Both the position numbers and the translations under genes were made by a program. The notes under the pieces are model-generated. The model made no database searches and was not told the origin of the DNA. It saw nothing but the letters and a program-made list of their open reading frames with translations. Below are positions 25,408 to 34,675 of a stretch of 64,000 nt of DNA, in pieces; position 1 is the stretch's first letter; the number at the start of each line of letters is the position of its first letter. Source of the stretch: CAYSSJ01 sp964433675 (lineage in GTDB: Bacteria; Cloacimonadota; Cloacimonadia; Cloacimonadales; TCS61); the NCBI GenBank assembly GCA_964433675.1, contig CAYSSJ010000006.1, positions 62,001 to 126,000 of the forward strand, given 5' to 3'.

Positions 25408-26682
25408 TCAGAAAGTGGTTACATCCACCAAGTTGAAATCATCACAGAGCAGAGTAGGCACTTTGGCATCATACTCTATCTGTTCCTGCTTCCCGACCGC
25501 CAATATTCGGCGGGTAAGATCGTGCAGCACTTCATTCCAGCGGAAATTATAGACCGCCTGTTTGACCTTACCATCTTCGAAATAGAGTACTCCGTCTCGG
25601 GTCAAACCTGTCCATTCTCCCGCTTTCATATCTATCGGTCGGATGTACCAGAAGCTATTGATGATGAGCCCGCGTTCTACTTTTCGCATCATCTCCTGCT
25701 CGCTCACATTGCCTCCATCTATACTGAGATTGTATATCGAGCGTGGTTCTATCCCCTGTTGTTTTGCATAAATCCTATCTGTCTGCATATTTTTTATCAC
25801 ACCATGATCGATCCAATCTATATTTTGGGTAGGAATGCCGTCGTTATGGAAACGAGGCGCATATAGCAGTGGATCGGTGGTTAGCGAACGCATACTGAAA
25901 TTCTCTCCGAAAAAGCGCTTACCGATCTGATCGGAAAAGGCGTTTGCTCCTTCATCAGCTTCGCGGCGCTGAAATGTCCAGACCAAGTATTTCAGCACAG
26001 AGAGCAACGCTTGCGGTCTGATGATGACCGGCAATCTTGTCGGTTCCAGTTTATGCGGCTCCTGCAGAGAATCGAACTGACCATTGAGCTGAGTGATCAG
26101 ATCATCCATAGAGAAAATATCATAGTCACAAAGTGAGCGGGCGATCTTGGTTTCTATCCCACCTTTTTTCATCGTCATAGAATGAGAAAAATATGCTTGT
26201 TCATCGTAGCCTTCAAAACCGTTTTTTGTGGTCAGATAAGTGGCTTTGATGCGCCGGTGAGAAATGCCGGCCAATTTTGCCTGTTTATTCCTCGCATTTT
26301 TGATACATTTTTCTATTCCATCGACAATATGCTCCAATTTCAGCTCTGTAGTTGCTTTGGACGGTTCTTCCAGTTCTCTGAGCTTATGAGCTTTTTCTGA
26401 GGGGACAAATTCCGGGTCCGGTTTATTCAAGCGAGCGATGTTCTGAGCTGTATCTATCATTTTTTTCAAACTATTCTCGTCTATCTGATTCACAGCAGCG
26501 GAGCCGGTTTTATTATCGTAAGCCACATTCAGTGATAATTGCAGATTTTCACCGTCTATATGCTGCGTGATGGCATTCTGAGCGAAACGAGTATAAAGAT
26601 TTTCGCTTTTGACAATATAGAGAGTATAATCATCCGCTTGGCAATGTTTATCTACGAAAGTTGCAATATCTTTCATTTTCAT
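25408..26682 (-). CDS. tldE: TldE/PmbA-like metalloprotease subunit
   Basis: The 424-residue protein has the TldD/TldE fold but no HExxxH zinc motif, which identifies it as the non-catalytic TldE (PmbA) partner. Visible family parts include an N-terminal QNAITQHIDGENLQLSLNVA region and the C-terminal IEPRSIYNLSIDGGNVSEQE, GEWTGLTRDGVLYFEDGKV stretch. With TldD it would form a heterodimeric peptidase acting on unfolded peptides or modified peptide precursors. The ATG at 26682 overlaps the TldD stop by four bases. Confidence 0.92.
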   Translation of the reverse strand: MKMKDIATFVDKHCQADDYTLYIVKSENLYTRFAQNAITQHIDGENLQLSLNVAYDNKTGSAAVNQIDENSLKKMIDTAQNIARLNKPDPEFVPSEKAHKLRELEEPSKATTELKLEHIVDGIEKCIKNARNKQAKLAGISHRRIKATYLTTKNGFEGYDEQAYFSHSMTMKKGGIETKIARSLCDYDIFSMDDLITQLNGQFDSLQEPHKLEPTRLPVIIRPQALLSVLKYLVWTFQRREADEGANAFSDQIGKRFFGENFSMRSLTTDPLLYAPRFHNDGIPTQNIDWIDHGVIKNMQTDRIYAKQQGIEPRSIYNLSIDGGNVSEQEMMRKVERGLIINSFWYIRPIDMKAGEWTGLTRDGVLYFEDGKVKQAVYNFRWNEVLHDLTRRILAVGKQEQIEYDAKVPTLLCDDFNLVDVTTF

Positions 26683-28121
26683 TGGGAACCTCCTATGCGA
26701 AGATCACGAAATCGCGCCATCGAAGCGCCATGTGTCATTCTACCGCGTTGACCGGGCTGACCTTTACCGCAGTTGGTCACGCCGAATGTTTTGAAAAATC
26801 TACTGTCACAGATGGCATCCACACTGTTCCAAAATTCCGGATTATTGGATTTGTAGAGGATTTTCTTCAGCGGTCTGATTTTTTTACCGTTTTTTATCTC
26901 CCAAAACATATCCCCGCCAAACTGAAAATTCACTCGATGCTGATCGATAGAGAAGCTGCCCTGTCCTTCGATATAGACCGCATCTTTACAATCGGCGATC
27001 AGATCATTCGGAGAGAGCTCCTCTTTGCCGGGTTGGAGATATAGATTGGGGATACGATTTATGGGGAAGTCGAAATAATAGGTAGCCCGATTGCATCCCC
27101 GGCTCATATCCTGCCCGACAAAGGGCGCTGTAGCGCGAGTGGTACCATATTCATTCAAGATCCCAGCTTTGATGATATACCATTTTTGGGATGGAACTCC
27201 ATCATCGTCATAGCCGGCAGTTGCCAATCCACCTTCGAGTGTATTGTCAGCTAAGAAATTGACGATCTCGCTTCCATAGCGGAAATTACCCAGTTTCTCG
27301 GGAGTAGCGAAACTGATGCCGGCAAAATCTGCTTCCCAACCCAGAACTCTATCCAATTCGGTAGGATGCCCCACCGATTCGTGCATAGTGAGTCCGAGAT
27401 GGATCGGATCGAGGATAACCGTGCGGCGCTCTTCTGCTCCCAAACTAGCGGCTTTCACCTTCATAATGGCTTCTTCCGCTACTTTCTCCGCCTTCTCCTG
27501 TAGATTCATACTACGGATATACTCCCAGCCACAAGCTCTGCCACCTTCACGGAAACTGCGCGACTGACTCTCTTCCGGTGTGATCGCCGTAGCTCTGAAC
27601 ATCGGTTCGATATAGATTGTACAAATATCCAAGCGTGAACCGAGCGTGGAAGCAAAAAGTTTCTCATCTTTGGTACATTCCAAGATAAACATTGCCTGCT
27701 TGATCTGATCGTAGCTTAGAAGCGTTTTGTTTACCTCCATCATCATCTCCACTTTCTCATCGAGCGGTACGGTAAAGGGATCGATACAATGAGGCGTGCG
27801 ATATGAATCGATATAACCGCGCTCATAAGCCAATTTGAGACCGTTATCATGTTTGAGTCGTTGTGACTGCTCTGCTATTATATACGCTCGCCTCGTAGTA
27901 GTTATCACCGCATCTTCTGTGAAAACATTACTATGCGCAAAGCCCCAGGCACCGTTCTTGAATACCCTGATACCGTAACCGTAGAGCTCGTGTAGCGAAG
28001 TTTTCTTCAAGCTGAGATTGCGCAAGAATATCACTTCCGACTGCGTCTTCTGGATACGGATATCAGCATAATCGGCACCCAAATTGTGGGCTTCCTGCAT
28101 TGCCAAATCCAAATATTTCAT
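26679..28121 (-). CDS. tldD: TldD metalloprotease, catalytic subunit
   Basis: The 480-residue protein carries the zinc motif HESVGH (HExxxH) in LGLTMHESVGHPTELDRVLG at about residues 244-249. The conserved ATAPFVGQDMSRGCNRATYY region and the C-terminal GVTNCGKGQPGQ, with a further Cys of the active site, follow. The start is placed at ATG 28121, which has AAGGAGGAGC just upstream; the frame is open 14 codons further without a site. Together with TldE it forms one translationally coupled unit. Confidence 0.95.
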   Translation of the reverse strand: MKYLDLAMQEAHNLGADYADIRIQKTQSEVIFLRNLSLKKTSLHELYGYGIRVFKNGAWGFAHSNVFTEDAVITTTRRAYIIAEQSQRLKHDNGLKLAYERGYIDSYRTPHCIDPFTVPLDEKVEMMMEVNKTLLSYDQIKQAMFILECTKDEKLFASTLGSRLDICTIYIEPMFRATAITPEESQSRSFREGGRACGWEYIRSMNLQEKAEKVAEEAIMKVKAASLGAEERRTVILDPIHLGLTMHESVGHPTELDRVLGWEADFAGISFATPEKLGNFRYGSEIVNFLADNTLEGGLATAGYDDDGVPSQKWYIIKAGILNEYGTTRATAPFVGQDMSRGCNRATYYFDFPINRIPNLYLQPGKEELSPNDLIADCKDAVYIEGQGSFSIDQHRVNFQFGGDMFWEIKNGKKIRPLKKILYKSNNPEFWNSVDAICDSRFFKTFGVTNCGKGQPGQRGRMTHGASMARFRDLRIGGSQ

Positions 28122-28205
28122 TGCTCCTCCTTGGGATTGCTTTAATCGTAACAATTTCTTCATTTTTGTCTCATCCGGAAATCAATACAAATACTTCCAT
28201 ATTAC

Positions 28206-28946
28206 TCACTTATCATCTAAGATGAAACTAACTGTAAATCTGGTACTTATCGTTATTTCGCCGAGTGCAATGGTAGATTCGGAGGCAGAATCGACACCGG
28301 TAGCACTTACACTCGCTCCCATAACACCACGTCCTCTCCAACCTTGTCTGCCTAACATCTCATACAATGTACCATGTCTGGTCTGTTGTTCACGGATATC
28401 TTTCGGTTTTCCTACTTTCTGATCTAACTCCTGTGCAATTTTTTCTGCTTTCTCTTTGGCGTTTAGTATTGCTTGTCTACGAACTTCATCCTGATATTGC
28501 TTGAGTTCGGAATGGCCAAACTGAATATCTTGCACATAATTTACCCCGGCAGCGAGTGCATCGCTGAGCAGATCTTCGAATTTGGAGATATCTTTGAGTC
28601 TGAACAAGATCGATTTTCTCACAGCATAGCTCTCGATCTCATCTCCCCTACCTCTTTCGGTATATCGTGGGTTAATTGCGATATGATCGGTTTGCACATC
28701 TTGTGAGTCGATATCATATTTATCTGCCAGTGCCAACACTTTTCTCACACTCTCGTCATTCTGCGCTTTGGCTTCGCTCATTTCCCGATCGATCGTCTCC
28801 ACACCGAAAAGCAGCACCACTTCATCGGGTACCACATTCACTTCGGCATTGCCGGTGACCGTAATCGAGCGAGGTTCGAGCGCTTCTGCAGCAACGAAGA
28901 TAAGTAAAAATAGAGATAAGAATACAATCTTTTTTGTGTAACTCAT
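28206..28946 (-). CDS. SIMPL domain (DUF541) protein, exported
   Basis: The 246-residue protein has a signal peptide (about residues 1-22, ending AAEA) and the SIMPL/DUF541 domain: RSITVTGNAEVNVVPDEVVL at the start, then VQTDHIAINPRY and the helix RRQAILNAKEKAEKIAQEL. The C-terminus ends with ITISTRFTVSFILDD. Periplasmic SIMPL proteins form oligomeric rings or filaments and have been associated with oxidative-stress protection. The specific role here is unknown. AGGAGG precedes the ATG. It is 84 bases upstream of tldD on the same strand and may be cotranscribed. Confidence 0.9.
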   Translation of the reverse strand: MSYTKKIVFLSLFLLIFVAAEALEPRSITVTGNAEVNVVPDEVVLLFGVETIDREMSEAKAQNDESVRKVLALADKYDIDSQDVQTDHIAINPRYTERGRGDEIESYAVRKSILFRLKDISKFEDLLSDALAAGVNYVQDIQFGHSELKQYQDEVRRQAILNAKEKAEKIAQELDQKVGKPKDIREQQTRHGTLYEMLGRQGWRGRGVMGASVSATGVDSASESTIALGEITISTRFTVSFILDDK

Positions 28947-29218
28947 ACCAACCTCCTGTAAACATGTTCCTTTATTTATTAAAGGTTGTATTAAATTTAT
29001 TTTTTAGAAGAATGTAGTCAAGCGAAAAAATATAGATAAGCTGATAATGGCGATTAAAGCCATCTAAACTAAGAATATGTTTGGTAAATTACTATTTTAT
29101 TATGAAATAAAGATGATTTTACTTGACGGGTTTTAGGTAGTATTGTTTTGTGTTCGCTGAATGTAAAAGCTTCTTAAGTTTAATACATTCAGTAAGAAAA
29201 AAAAGGAGTAAGAAGAAG

Positions 29219-29497
29219 ATGGTGAAAACCTTATTTGTTGGCAACTTGCCATTCAATGTAACAGAAGAAGAAGTTTCCGGCTTGTTTAAAGAGCATGGAA
29301 CAGTCCAGTCGGTCAAAATTATCAAAGACCGAGAAACCGGGAGATCCCGTGGTTTTGCATTTGTGGAAATGGAAGCTGAAGAAGCACAGAAAGCTATTCA
29401 GGCATTAGACGGAACAGAACTAGAAGGCAGAGCATTACGTATCAATGAAGCAAAAGAGAAACGCAATGATCGCCCTAATAATCGACAACGTTACTAA
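29219..29497 (+). CDS. RRM-type RNA-binding protein
   Basis: The 92-residue protein consists of one RNA-recognition motif: RNP2 is LFVGNL (residues 4-9) and RNP1 is RGFAFVEM (about 42-49), followed by a basic tail rich in Asn and Arg. Such small single-RRM proteins in bacteria are often cold-induced RNA chaperones. I take the ATG at 29219 with AAAAGGAG nine bases upstream. The frame is open further up to 29150, but that part has no family similarity. The upstream gap is about 270 bases, leaving room for a long 5' leader. A strong terminator follows. Confidence 0.94.
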   Translation: MVKTLFVGNLPFNVTEEEVSGLFKEHGTVQSVKIIKDRETGRSRGFAFVEMEAEEAQKAIQALDGTELEGRALRINEAKEKRNDRPNNRQRY

Positions 29498-29523
29498 ACA
29501 GTAATCCTAAAATATATGGATGG

Positions 29524-29555
29524 AATGCACGGATTAATTTCCGTGCATTTTTTTA
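29524..29555 (+). terminator. Intrinsic terminator after the RRM gene
   Basis: AATGCACGG (29524-29532) pairs perfectly with CCGTGCATT (29541-29549) and is followed by T-run 29550-29555. The hairpin overlaps the last codons of the convergent GH13 gene, which ends at 29534. Confidence 0.88.
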
Positions 29556-31999
29556 TGTTTCAATATCAGTCCGGAATATCCGGCAATACTCAGACTCTCT
29601 CGATAATCTGCTGATCTGATCAGGTCTGTTAAAATAACTTCTCGAGGTAGAGCTAGTTTTCTTCTTCTATTCTCGTTATTTATCACCACCAGAATCTTTT
29701 CTTCATTATAAACACGCCAAAATGCTATCAATTTACCACGACAGAGATAAGGGACATATTTTCCCAATCTCAGAGCTGGGTGTCTCTTTCTAATCTTGAT
29801 AAGTTCGGAGTAGTAATTTTTCAGCGAAACTGCCTGCTCATCATTCTCATAATTCCAGTTCATCGGTCGCCTGTTCTCCGGATCATTTCCACCGAGTGTG
29901 CCAATCTCATCTCCATAAAAAATATGCGGGATTCCCACAAAAGTCATTTGAAACAGAATAGCCAGTTTCATTAGCGAGTCATTCTCTTTTACGGATTGCA
30001 AAAAGCGGTGTGTATCATGACAATCCAAAAGATTCATCATCACAGTGGAGTTTTGATATGGATAATGAGCCAGTCCGGTGAGCAGTTCTTTTTCGAACTG
30101 AACAGCATCATATTGGCGCATAGCAAAGAAATGCATCACAGGTTCTCGAAAGTATTTATAATTCATGACCGCATCGAAATAGCACTCGTTCACCCATTTT
30201 TCCGGTTCATGCCAAATCTCGCCAACCAGATAGATATCGGATTTTACCTGCTTCATCTCTTGGCGGAATATTTCCCAAAACCAAAACGGAACTTCATTGG
30301 GCACATCCAGTCTGAATCCATCTATATCGAATTCTCTCAACCAGAATTTTCCCACCGAAAGTAGAAAATCTACCACTTCCCGATTCACCTCTGCTTTTTC
30401 GATATCGGTTATACTATTCTCCACGGGATGCGGGCGGCTGGTATCATAATCCAGATCGGGCAGTGTGGAATGCCCCCACCAGCATTGATAATACTGCAGT
30501 GGATCGAAATTATCCGGTAATGGTTTCGGGATGGGCCATTTCTTCCATTCGAACCATTTGTAATATTTGGAGTCCGGTCCTTTTTGCAAGCTATCCTGAA
30601 ATTGCTGGCTGGCTACTCCTACATGATTGAAGGCAAAATCTACGATGACTTTTATATCGGCTGCGTGAAATTTCTCTACCAATCTTTTGAAATCTTCGTT
30701 TGAGCCGAAATGTGGATCGATGGTGAAATAATCTATCGTATCGTATTTATGGTTGGACTCTGCCTTCACCAAAGGATTAAAATAGATAATATCAACACCG
30801 AGCCCTTTGAGGTACTCCAGTTTTTGTTCTACTCCGATCAGATCACCACCATAAAAAAGATGATGTCTGTTTTCATCTTCCTTCAATCTCTTCTGATCGT
30901 ACCAATCCTTTACAAACCGGTACTTACCTTCCCTGGCAGCTTCTGAGAGATAGTTCTGCTCACTATAATACCACTCGGAGAAATCGGGATTCAAAGCATG
31001 CTTACCATTACAAAACCGGTCACAGAATATCTGATAGATAATCCCATGCTTTGCCCAATCGGGAGTCATCATTTTGTGCAGATCATTTTTATCGAACCGA
31101 AAAGCTTTCTGCTCATCTATATCTTCACTGAATCCTTCTCTATGGAGATATATTCTCTTTCCTCCATCCTGATAGATGAAATAGTATGAAAAAACCTGAG
31201 GTAGATCTGTACTATCGACAATGATATGATAAAATTCAAACACATCGTTTTGATCGTACAAGTGCATCTTATACTCTCTACCTTGTAGTATGAGGTAAAC
31301 CGTTTGGACATCGTTTTTGTAAGCTTTGGCTCCGAAATCCAGTTCGGAATCGGATATAGGACTAATCTGCCTCGAAGTCTGCCGAGTTTCTATCCCATAG
31401 GTATGAATCTCCCCATTACCTCGCTTAGATCGCAAAGCCGGGAATCTGTCATCCACCACGATGACTGCATCTTGACTTCCCATACCATCATCCACCAATT
31501 TTTTTGCCTGCGGATCGGTCAGCCATTTACCATCGACAAAGAACTTGTAATGATATTTTCCTTCCTCAAGCAGAATGGTGATATGATAAACTCCATCTTC
31601 ATCCATCTCCATCTTATCTCTGCCGATATCCCAGTCGTTAAATGATCCCACCAGAAATAGCGATTCCGCCTGCTCCTCCGACTTATATGAGAAATGAACA
31701 TAATGGATGGTGGGAGTCTCTTCACCGACGATGACCACTGAATTCCAATCTCCAAAACCGTCTTCGCGAAAATGCTTGGCAGACTCATCGGTGATCCATT
31801 TCCCATCTACGATAAATTTGTAGGCATATTTTCCTTTGGGAAGCTCAAGTGTGATGGTATAATAGCCATCTTCGGGATTCATCTTCAGCTCTTGGGGACG
31901 CCAATCATTGAAATCGCCCGTCAGATAGACCTCATGTTCACCACCGATAGGTGGAATATATTCAAACCTGGTCGAAACTGTGTTTTTATCTTTCTGCAA
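29534..31999 (-). CDS. GH13 alpha-glucan hydrolase with two N-terminal CBM48-like modules
   Basis: About 821 residues. Two glycogen-binding immunoglobulin-like modules come first: EVYLTGDFNDWRP...YAYKFIVDGKW and LFLVGSFNDWDI...YHYKFFVDGKW. A neopullulanase-type N-domain and then the GH13 barrel follow. Catalytic regions are DFAFNHVG, DGFRLDVPNEV (Asp nucleophile, ~563), LVGEIWHE (acid/base Glu, ~592) and DCHDTHRF (Asp, ~660). No signal peptide is seen, so it likely acts on cytoplasmic glycogen or maltodextrin. I place the start at a TTG (31999) with AAGGAG six bases upstream. The frame continues 48 codons further, into the divergent phosphorylase gene, without a site or family similarity. Confidence 0.9.
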   Translation of the reverse strand: MQKDKNTVSTRFEYIPPIGGEHEVYLTGDFNDWRPQELKMNPEDGYYTITLELPKGKYAYKFIVDGKWITDESAKHFREDGFGDWNSVVIVGEETPTIHYVHFSYKSEEQAESLFLVGSFNDWDIGRDKMEMDEDGVYHITILLEEGKYHYKFFVDGKWLTDPQAKKLVDDGMGSQDAVIVVDDRFPALRSKRGNGEIHTYGIETRQTSRQISPISDSELDFGAKAYKNDVQTVYLILQGREYKMHLYDQNDVFEFYHIIVDSTDLPQVFSYYFIYQDGGKRIYLHREGFSEDIDEQKAFRFDKNDLHKMMTPDWAKHGIIYQIFCDRFCNGKHALNPDFSEWYYSEQNYLSEAAREGKYRFVKDWYDQKRLKEDENRHHLFYGGDLIGVEQKLEYLKGLGVDIIYFNPLVKAESNHKYDTIDYFTIDPHFGSNEDFKRLVEKFHAADIKVIVDFAFNHVGVASQQFQDSLQKGPDSKYYKWFEWKKWPIPKPLPDNFDPLQYYQCWWGHSTLPDLDYDTSRPHPVENSITDIEKAEVNREVVDFLLSVGKFWLREFDIDGFRLDVPNEVPFWFWEIFRQEMKQVKSDIYLVGEIWHEPEKWVNECYFDAVMNYKYFREPVMHFFAMRQYDAVQFEKELLTGLAHYPYQNSTVMMNLLDCHDTHRFLQSVKENDSLMKLAILFQMTFVGIPHIFYGDEIGTLGGNDPENRRPMNWNYENDEQAVSLKNYYSELIKIRKRHPALRLGKYVPYLCRGKLIAFWRVYNEEKILVVINNENRRRKLALPREVILTDLIRSADYRESLSIAGYSGLILKHKKMHGN

Positions 32000-32070
32000 A
32001 ATCCACTCCTTTACATCATTGAGCTTCCAATATACAAAGCAGGAAACAGAGTCAATAAAAAAATATGATA

Positions 32071-32115
32071 TTGACAAATAAATGCTTGTAGAAAAATATA
32101 TTATCGAATAGGAGG
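32071..32115 (+). promoter_or_regulatory. Possible promoter and ribosome-binding site for glgP
   Basis: TTGACA at 32071-32076 is followed by AT-rich sequence with TATATT at 32097-32102, a spacing of 20 that is wider than ideal. AGGAGG at 32110-32115 is a strong ribosome-binding site five bases before the ATG. Confidence 0.4.
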
Positions 32116-32120
32116 TAGAT

Positions 32121-34673
32121 ATGGGAAACAACATAAATTTCAAGCATTTCTATGTGCAGCCGAAATTACCGCAAACACTGGAGCCTTTGATGGAGCTGGC
32201 GCAAAACATTTGGTCTAGCTGGGATCCGGATGCTTACCGATTGTTTAGTAGAATAAATCCGGTATTGTTCAGAAAATTCAACCACAATCCGGTGAAACTA
32301 CTACAAAAGGTATCGGAATCCAGGTTGAATGAACTGTCCAAAGATGTCGGTTTTATCAACGAATTGAACATGGTGCACCACAAGTTCAAAACCTATCTTA
32401 AATATGAAGGTCATTATTTGAGCGAATCCGGAGAAAACAAACCGTTTGAAGATGATTTCGTCATTGCTTATTATTCGATGGAATATGGACTACAGGAATC
32501 ACTACCCATCTACTCTGGCGGATTAGGAGTATTATCCGGCGACTATCTGAAAGCTGCCTCCGATCTGGGTATGCCGCTGATTGCTTTTGGATTGCTCTAT
32601 CGGTATGGTTACTTTATCCAGAAGATAAATATAGATGGTATGCAGGAAGAAGTGTATGAAGAGAACGAATGGTATTCCAAACCGGTTCAGATAGTCAAAG
32701 ACGAACGGGGAAATGATCTGATTGTGGAGCTAAAAGTTGCTAAAGAGACTATCTATCTCAAAGCTTGGAAAATAAATGTGGGTAAAATAGACTTGTATCT
32801 TTTAGATACGGATATCGAGAAGAACGATGCCAAACATCGCCGCATAACAGATCATCTTTATGTATCGGACAAAGAGATGCGTCTGTTACAAGAGATTGTG
32901 TTGGCTTTTGGCTCTTTGGAACTTATGGAAAAACTCGATATCAAACCGACTATTCATCATATGAACGAAGGTCACTCGGCTTTTCTGATCATCAAAAGGT
33001 TGAAGCAATTAATGTCGAGAGATTCGTTTAGTTTCGACAAAGCAGTAGATCTGATCAAAGCCAGCACAGTTTTCACTACTCACACACCAGTACCGGCTGG
33101 GAACGAAACTTTCGAGATGGACTTGGTAGAACAATATATGTCTGCCGAATTAGCCGGATGTAATATCAGTTTCGCTGAGTTTAAAAATTTTGCTGCCATG
33201 CCCGATCAAGAGGGCTTTTCTATGCCGGCTCTCGCTATCCGCTTTTCCTGCTATGTAAATGGAGTATCCAAACTACACAGCCTGGTATCCAAAAAAATGT
33301 GGCATCCTATCTATCCCCAACTTTATGAAGATGAGATGCCGATAGAAGCCATTACAAACGGTGTTCATATCCAAAGCTGGCTGAGTAGAAATATCAGTGT
33401 GTTATTCAACCGTTATCTGGGACCGAATTACCTCCATACGGCTGAAGATAAATCATTGTGGGAAAATATATTCTCTATCCCGGACAATGAGATCTGGGAA
33501 GCGCATCAGACCAGAAAAGCTCAGATGATAAACTTCATCCGTTCGCGATTGAAGGATAGCTTGGTAGTGAAAGGAGCGGGAGAGTCCTCCGCCGAAATCG
33601 TGAGCTCGATTATCAATTTGAACTATCTGACTATTGGTTTTGCCCGTCGTTTCGCATCTTACAAACGTGCCAATCTGCTACTGCAAGACAAAAACAGACT
33701 GCTCAGATTACTGAATCACAGCAGCAGACCGATCCAGTTTATCTTCGCCGGCAAAGCTCACCCGGCAGATGAGAAGGGAAAAGCGGCGGTGAAAGAACTG
33801 ATCGATTTTGCGCATGAGAACAAGGTGGAAGATAGATTCGTCTTTATAGAAGATTATGATATCAATGTAGCACGCCATCTTGTGCAAGGTGTGGATGTCT
33901 GGCTCAATAACCCGCAAAAACCGAATGAAGCGAGCGGTACTTCCGGCATGAAAGCCGGTATAAACGGAGTTTTGAATTGTAGTGTATTGGATGGCTGGTG
34001 GCCCGAATGTTACCATCCAAAAAACGGCTGGGCTATCAAATCTTATGAGTCTGTTTCCGAGAAAGCTATCCGGGATGATTTGGAAGCATCAGAATTATAC
34101 GATATTCTCGAGTATGAGATCGCTAAACTATATTACAACAAAGATCAAAACGGACTACCACATCATTGGGTAGAGATGATGAAACAATCTATCCACGATG
34201 TTGGACGGGGATTTAATATGCATCGGATGTTACGCGAATATTTGGATAAATTCTATCTAACAAGTTTTGCTAATCTGCAAAAGATCTACAAGAATGATTT
34301 TGCTGAGTTAAGCAACATCCAAGAGCTAAAAAAAGAGATCGCAGATGTTTGGGATAAGATAAAGATAGAGCATTTTGAGATCGAGATTGAAGAGAACAAA
34401 ACCATCGTCAGTGGTGAGAAAGTAAAGGTGAATGGTTCTATCAATCTGGGTAAAGCTCGAGCGGAAATTTTCACACTCGAACTATTTTATCGTTATAACA
34501 ATCATCAGCACGAGATCATACCATTAGAATTCGAAGAACAAAAGAATAACACCGCTTATTTTCAGGGTGAACTTATCGTCAAAGGTGCCGGCAGACAGAG
34601 TTTCAATCTGCGAGTTTGCCCCAAACCCTATCTTTTCAAAAGATTCAGAGAATATGTTCGTTGGTATTATTAA
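32121..34673 (+). CDS. glgP: Alpha-glucan (glycogen/maltodextrin) phosphorylase
   Basis: The 850-residue protein belongs to the GT35 phosphorylases of the TIGR02094 type, starting with the DUF3417-like segment LMELAQNIWSSWDPDAYRLF. It releases glucose-1-phosphate from alpha-1,4-glucan using PLP. Recognisable parts: PIYSGGLGVLSGDYLKAASD near residue 131, HMNEGHSAFLIIKRL, VFTTHTPVPAGNE, and the PLP region NEASGTSGMKAGINGV at about 601-616. The last 100 residues (IVSGEKVKVNGSINLGKA) are an extra beta domain, as in this subfamily. It is the first of three overlapping plus-strand glycogen genes. Confidence 0.96.
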   Translation: MGNNINFKHFYVQPKLPQTLEPLMELAQNIWSSWDPDAYRLFSRINPVLFRKFNHNPVKLLQKVSESRLNELSKDVGFINELNMVHHKFKTYLKYEGHYLSESGENKPFEDDFVIAYYSMEYGLQESLPIYSGGLGVLSGDYLKAASDLGMPLIAFGLLYRYGYFIQKINIDGMQEEVYEENEWYSKPVQIVKDERGNDLIVELKVAKETIYLKAWKINVGKIDLYLLDTDIEKNDAKHRRITDHLYVSDKEMRLLQEIVLAFGSLELMEKLDIKPTIHHMNEGHSAFLIIKRLKQLMSRDSFSFDKAVDLIKASTVFTTHTPVPAGNETFEMDLVEQYMSAELAGCNISFAEFKNFAAMPDQEGFSMPALAIRFSCYVNGVSKLHSLVSKKMWHPIYPQLYEDEMPIEAITNGVHIQSWLSRNISVLFNRYLGPNYLHTAEDKSLWENIFSIPDNEIWEAHQTRKAQMINFIRSRLKDSLVVKGAGESSAEIVSSIINLNYLTIGFARRFASYKRANLLLQDKNRLLRLLNHSSRPIQFIFAGKAHPADEKGKAAVKELIDFAHENKVEDRFVFIEDYDINVARHLVQGVDVWLNNPQKPNEASGTSGMKAGINGVLNCSVLDGWWPECYHPKNGWAIKSYESVSEKAIRDDLEASELYDILEYEIAKLYYNKDQNGLPHHWVEMMKQSIHDVGRGFNMHRMLREYLDKFYLTSFANLQKIYKNDFAELSNIQELKKEIADVWDKIKIEHFEIEIEENKTIVSGEKVKVNGSINLGKARAEIFTLELFYRYNNHQHEIIPLEFEEQKNNTAYFQGELIVKGAGRQSFNLRVCPKPYLFKRFREYVRWYY

Positions 34674-34675
34674 TA

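Noticed and set aside
29150..29218. 23-residue N-terminal extension of the RRM protein
   Set aside because: The extension has no family similarity, and the strong ribosome-binding site points to the ATG at 29219.
32000..32143. 48-residue N-terminal extension of the CBM48-GH13 protein
   Set aside because: It would overlap the divergent glgP start and promoter region. A TTG with AAGGAG at ideal spacing lies at 31999, just before the first glucan-binding module.
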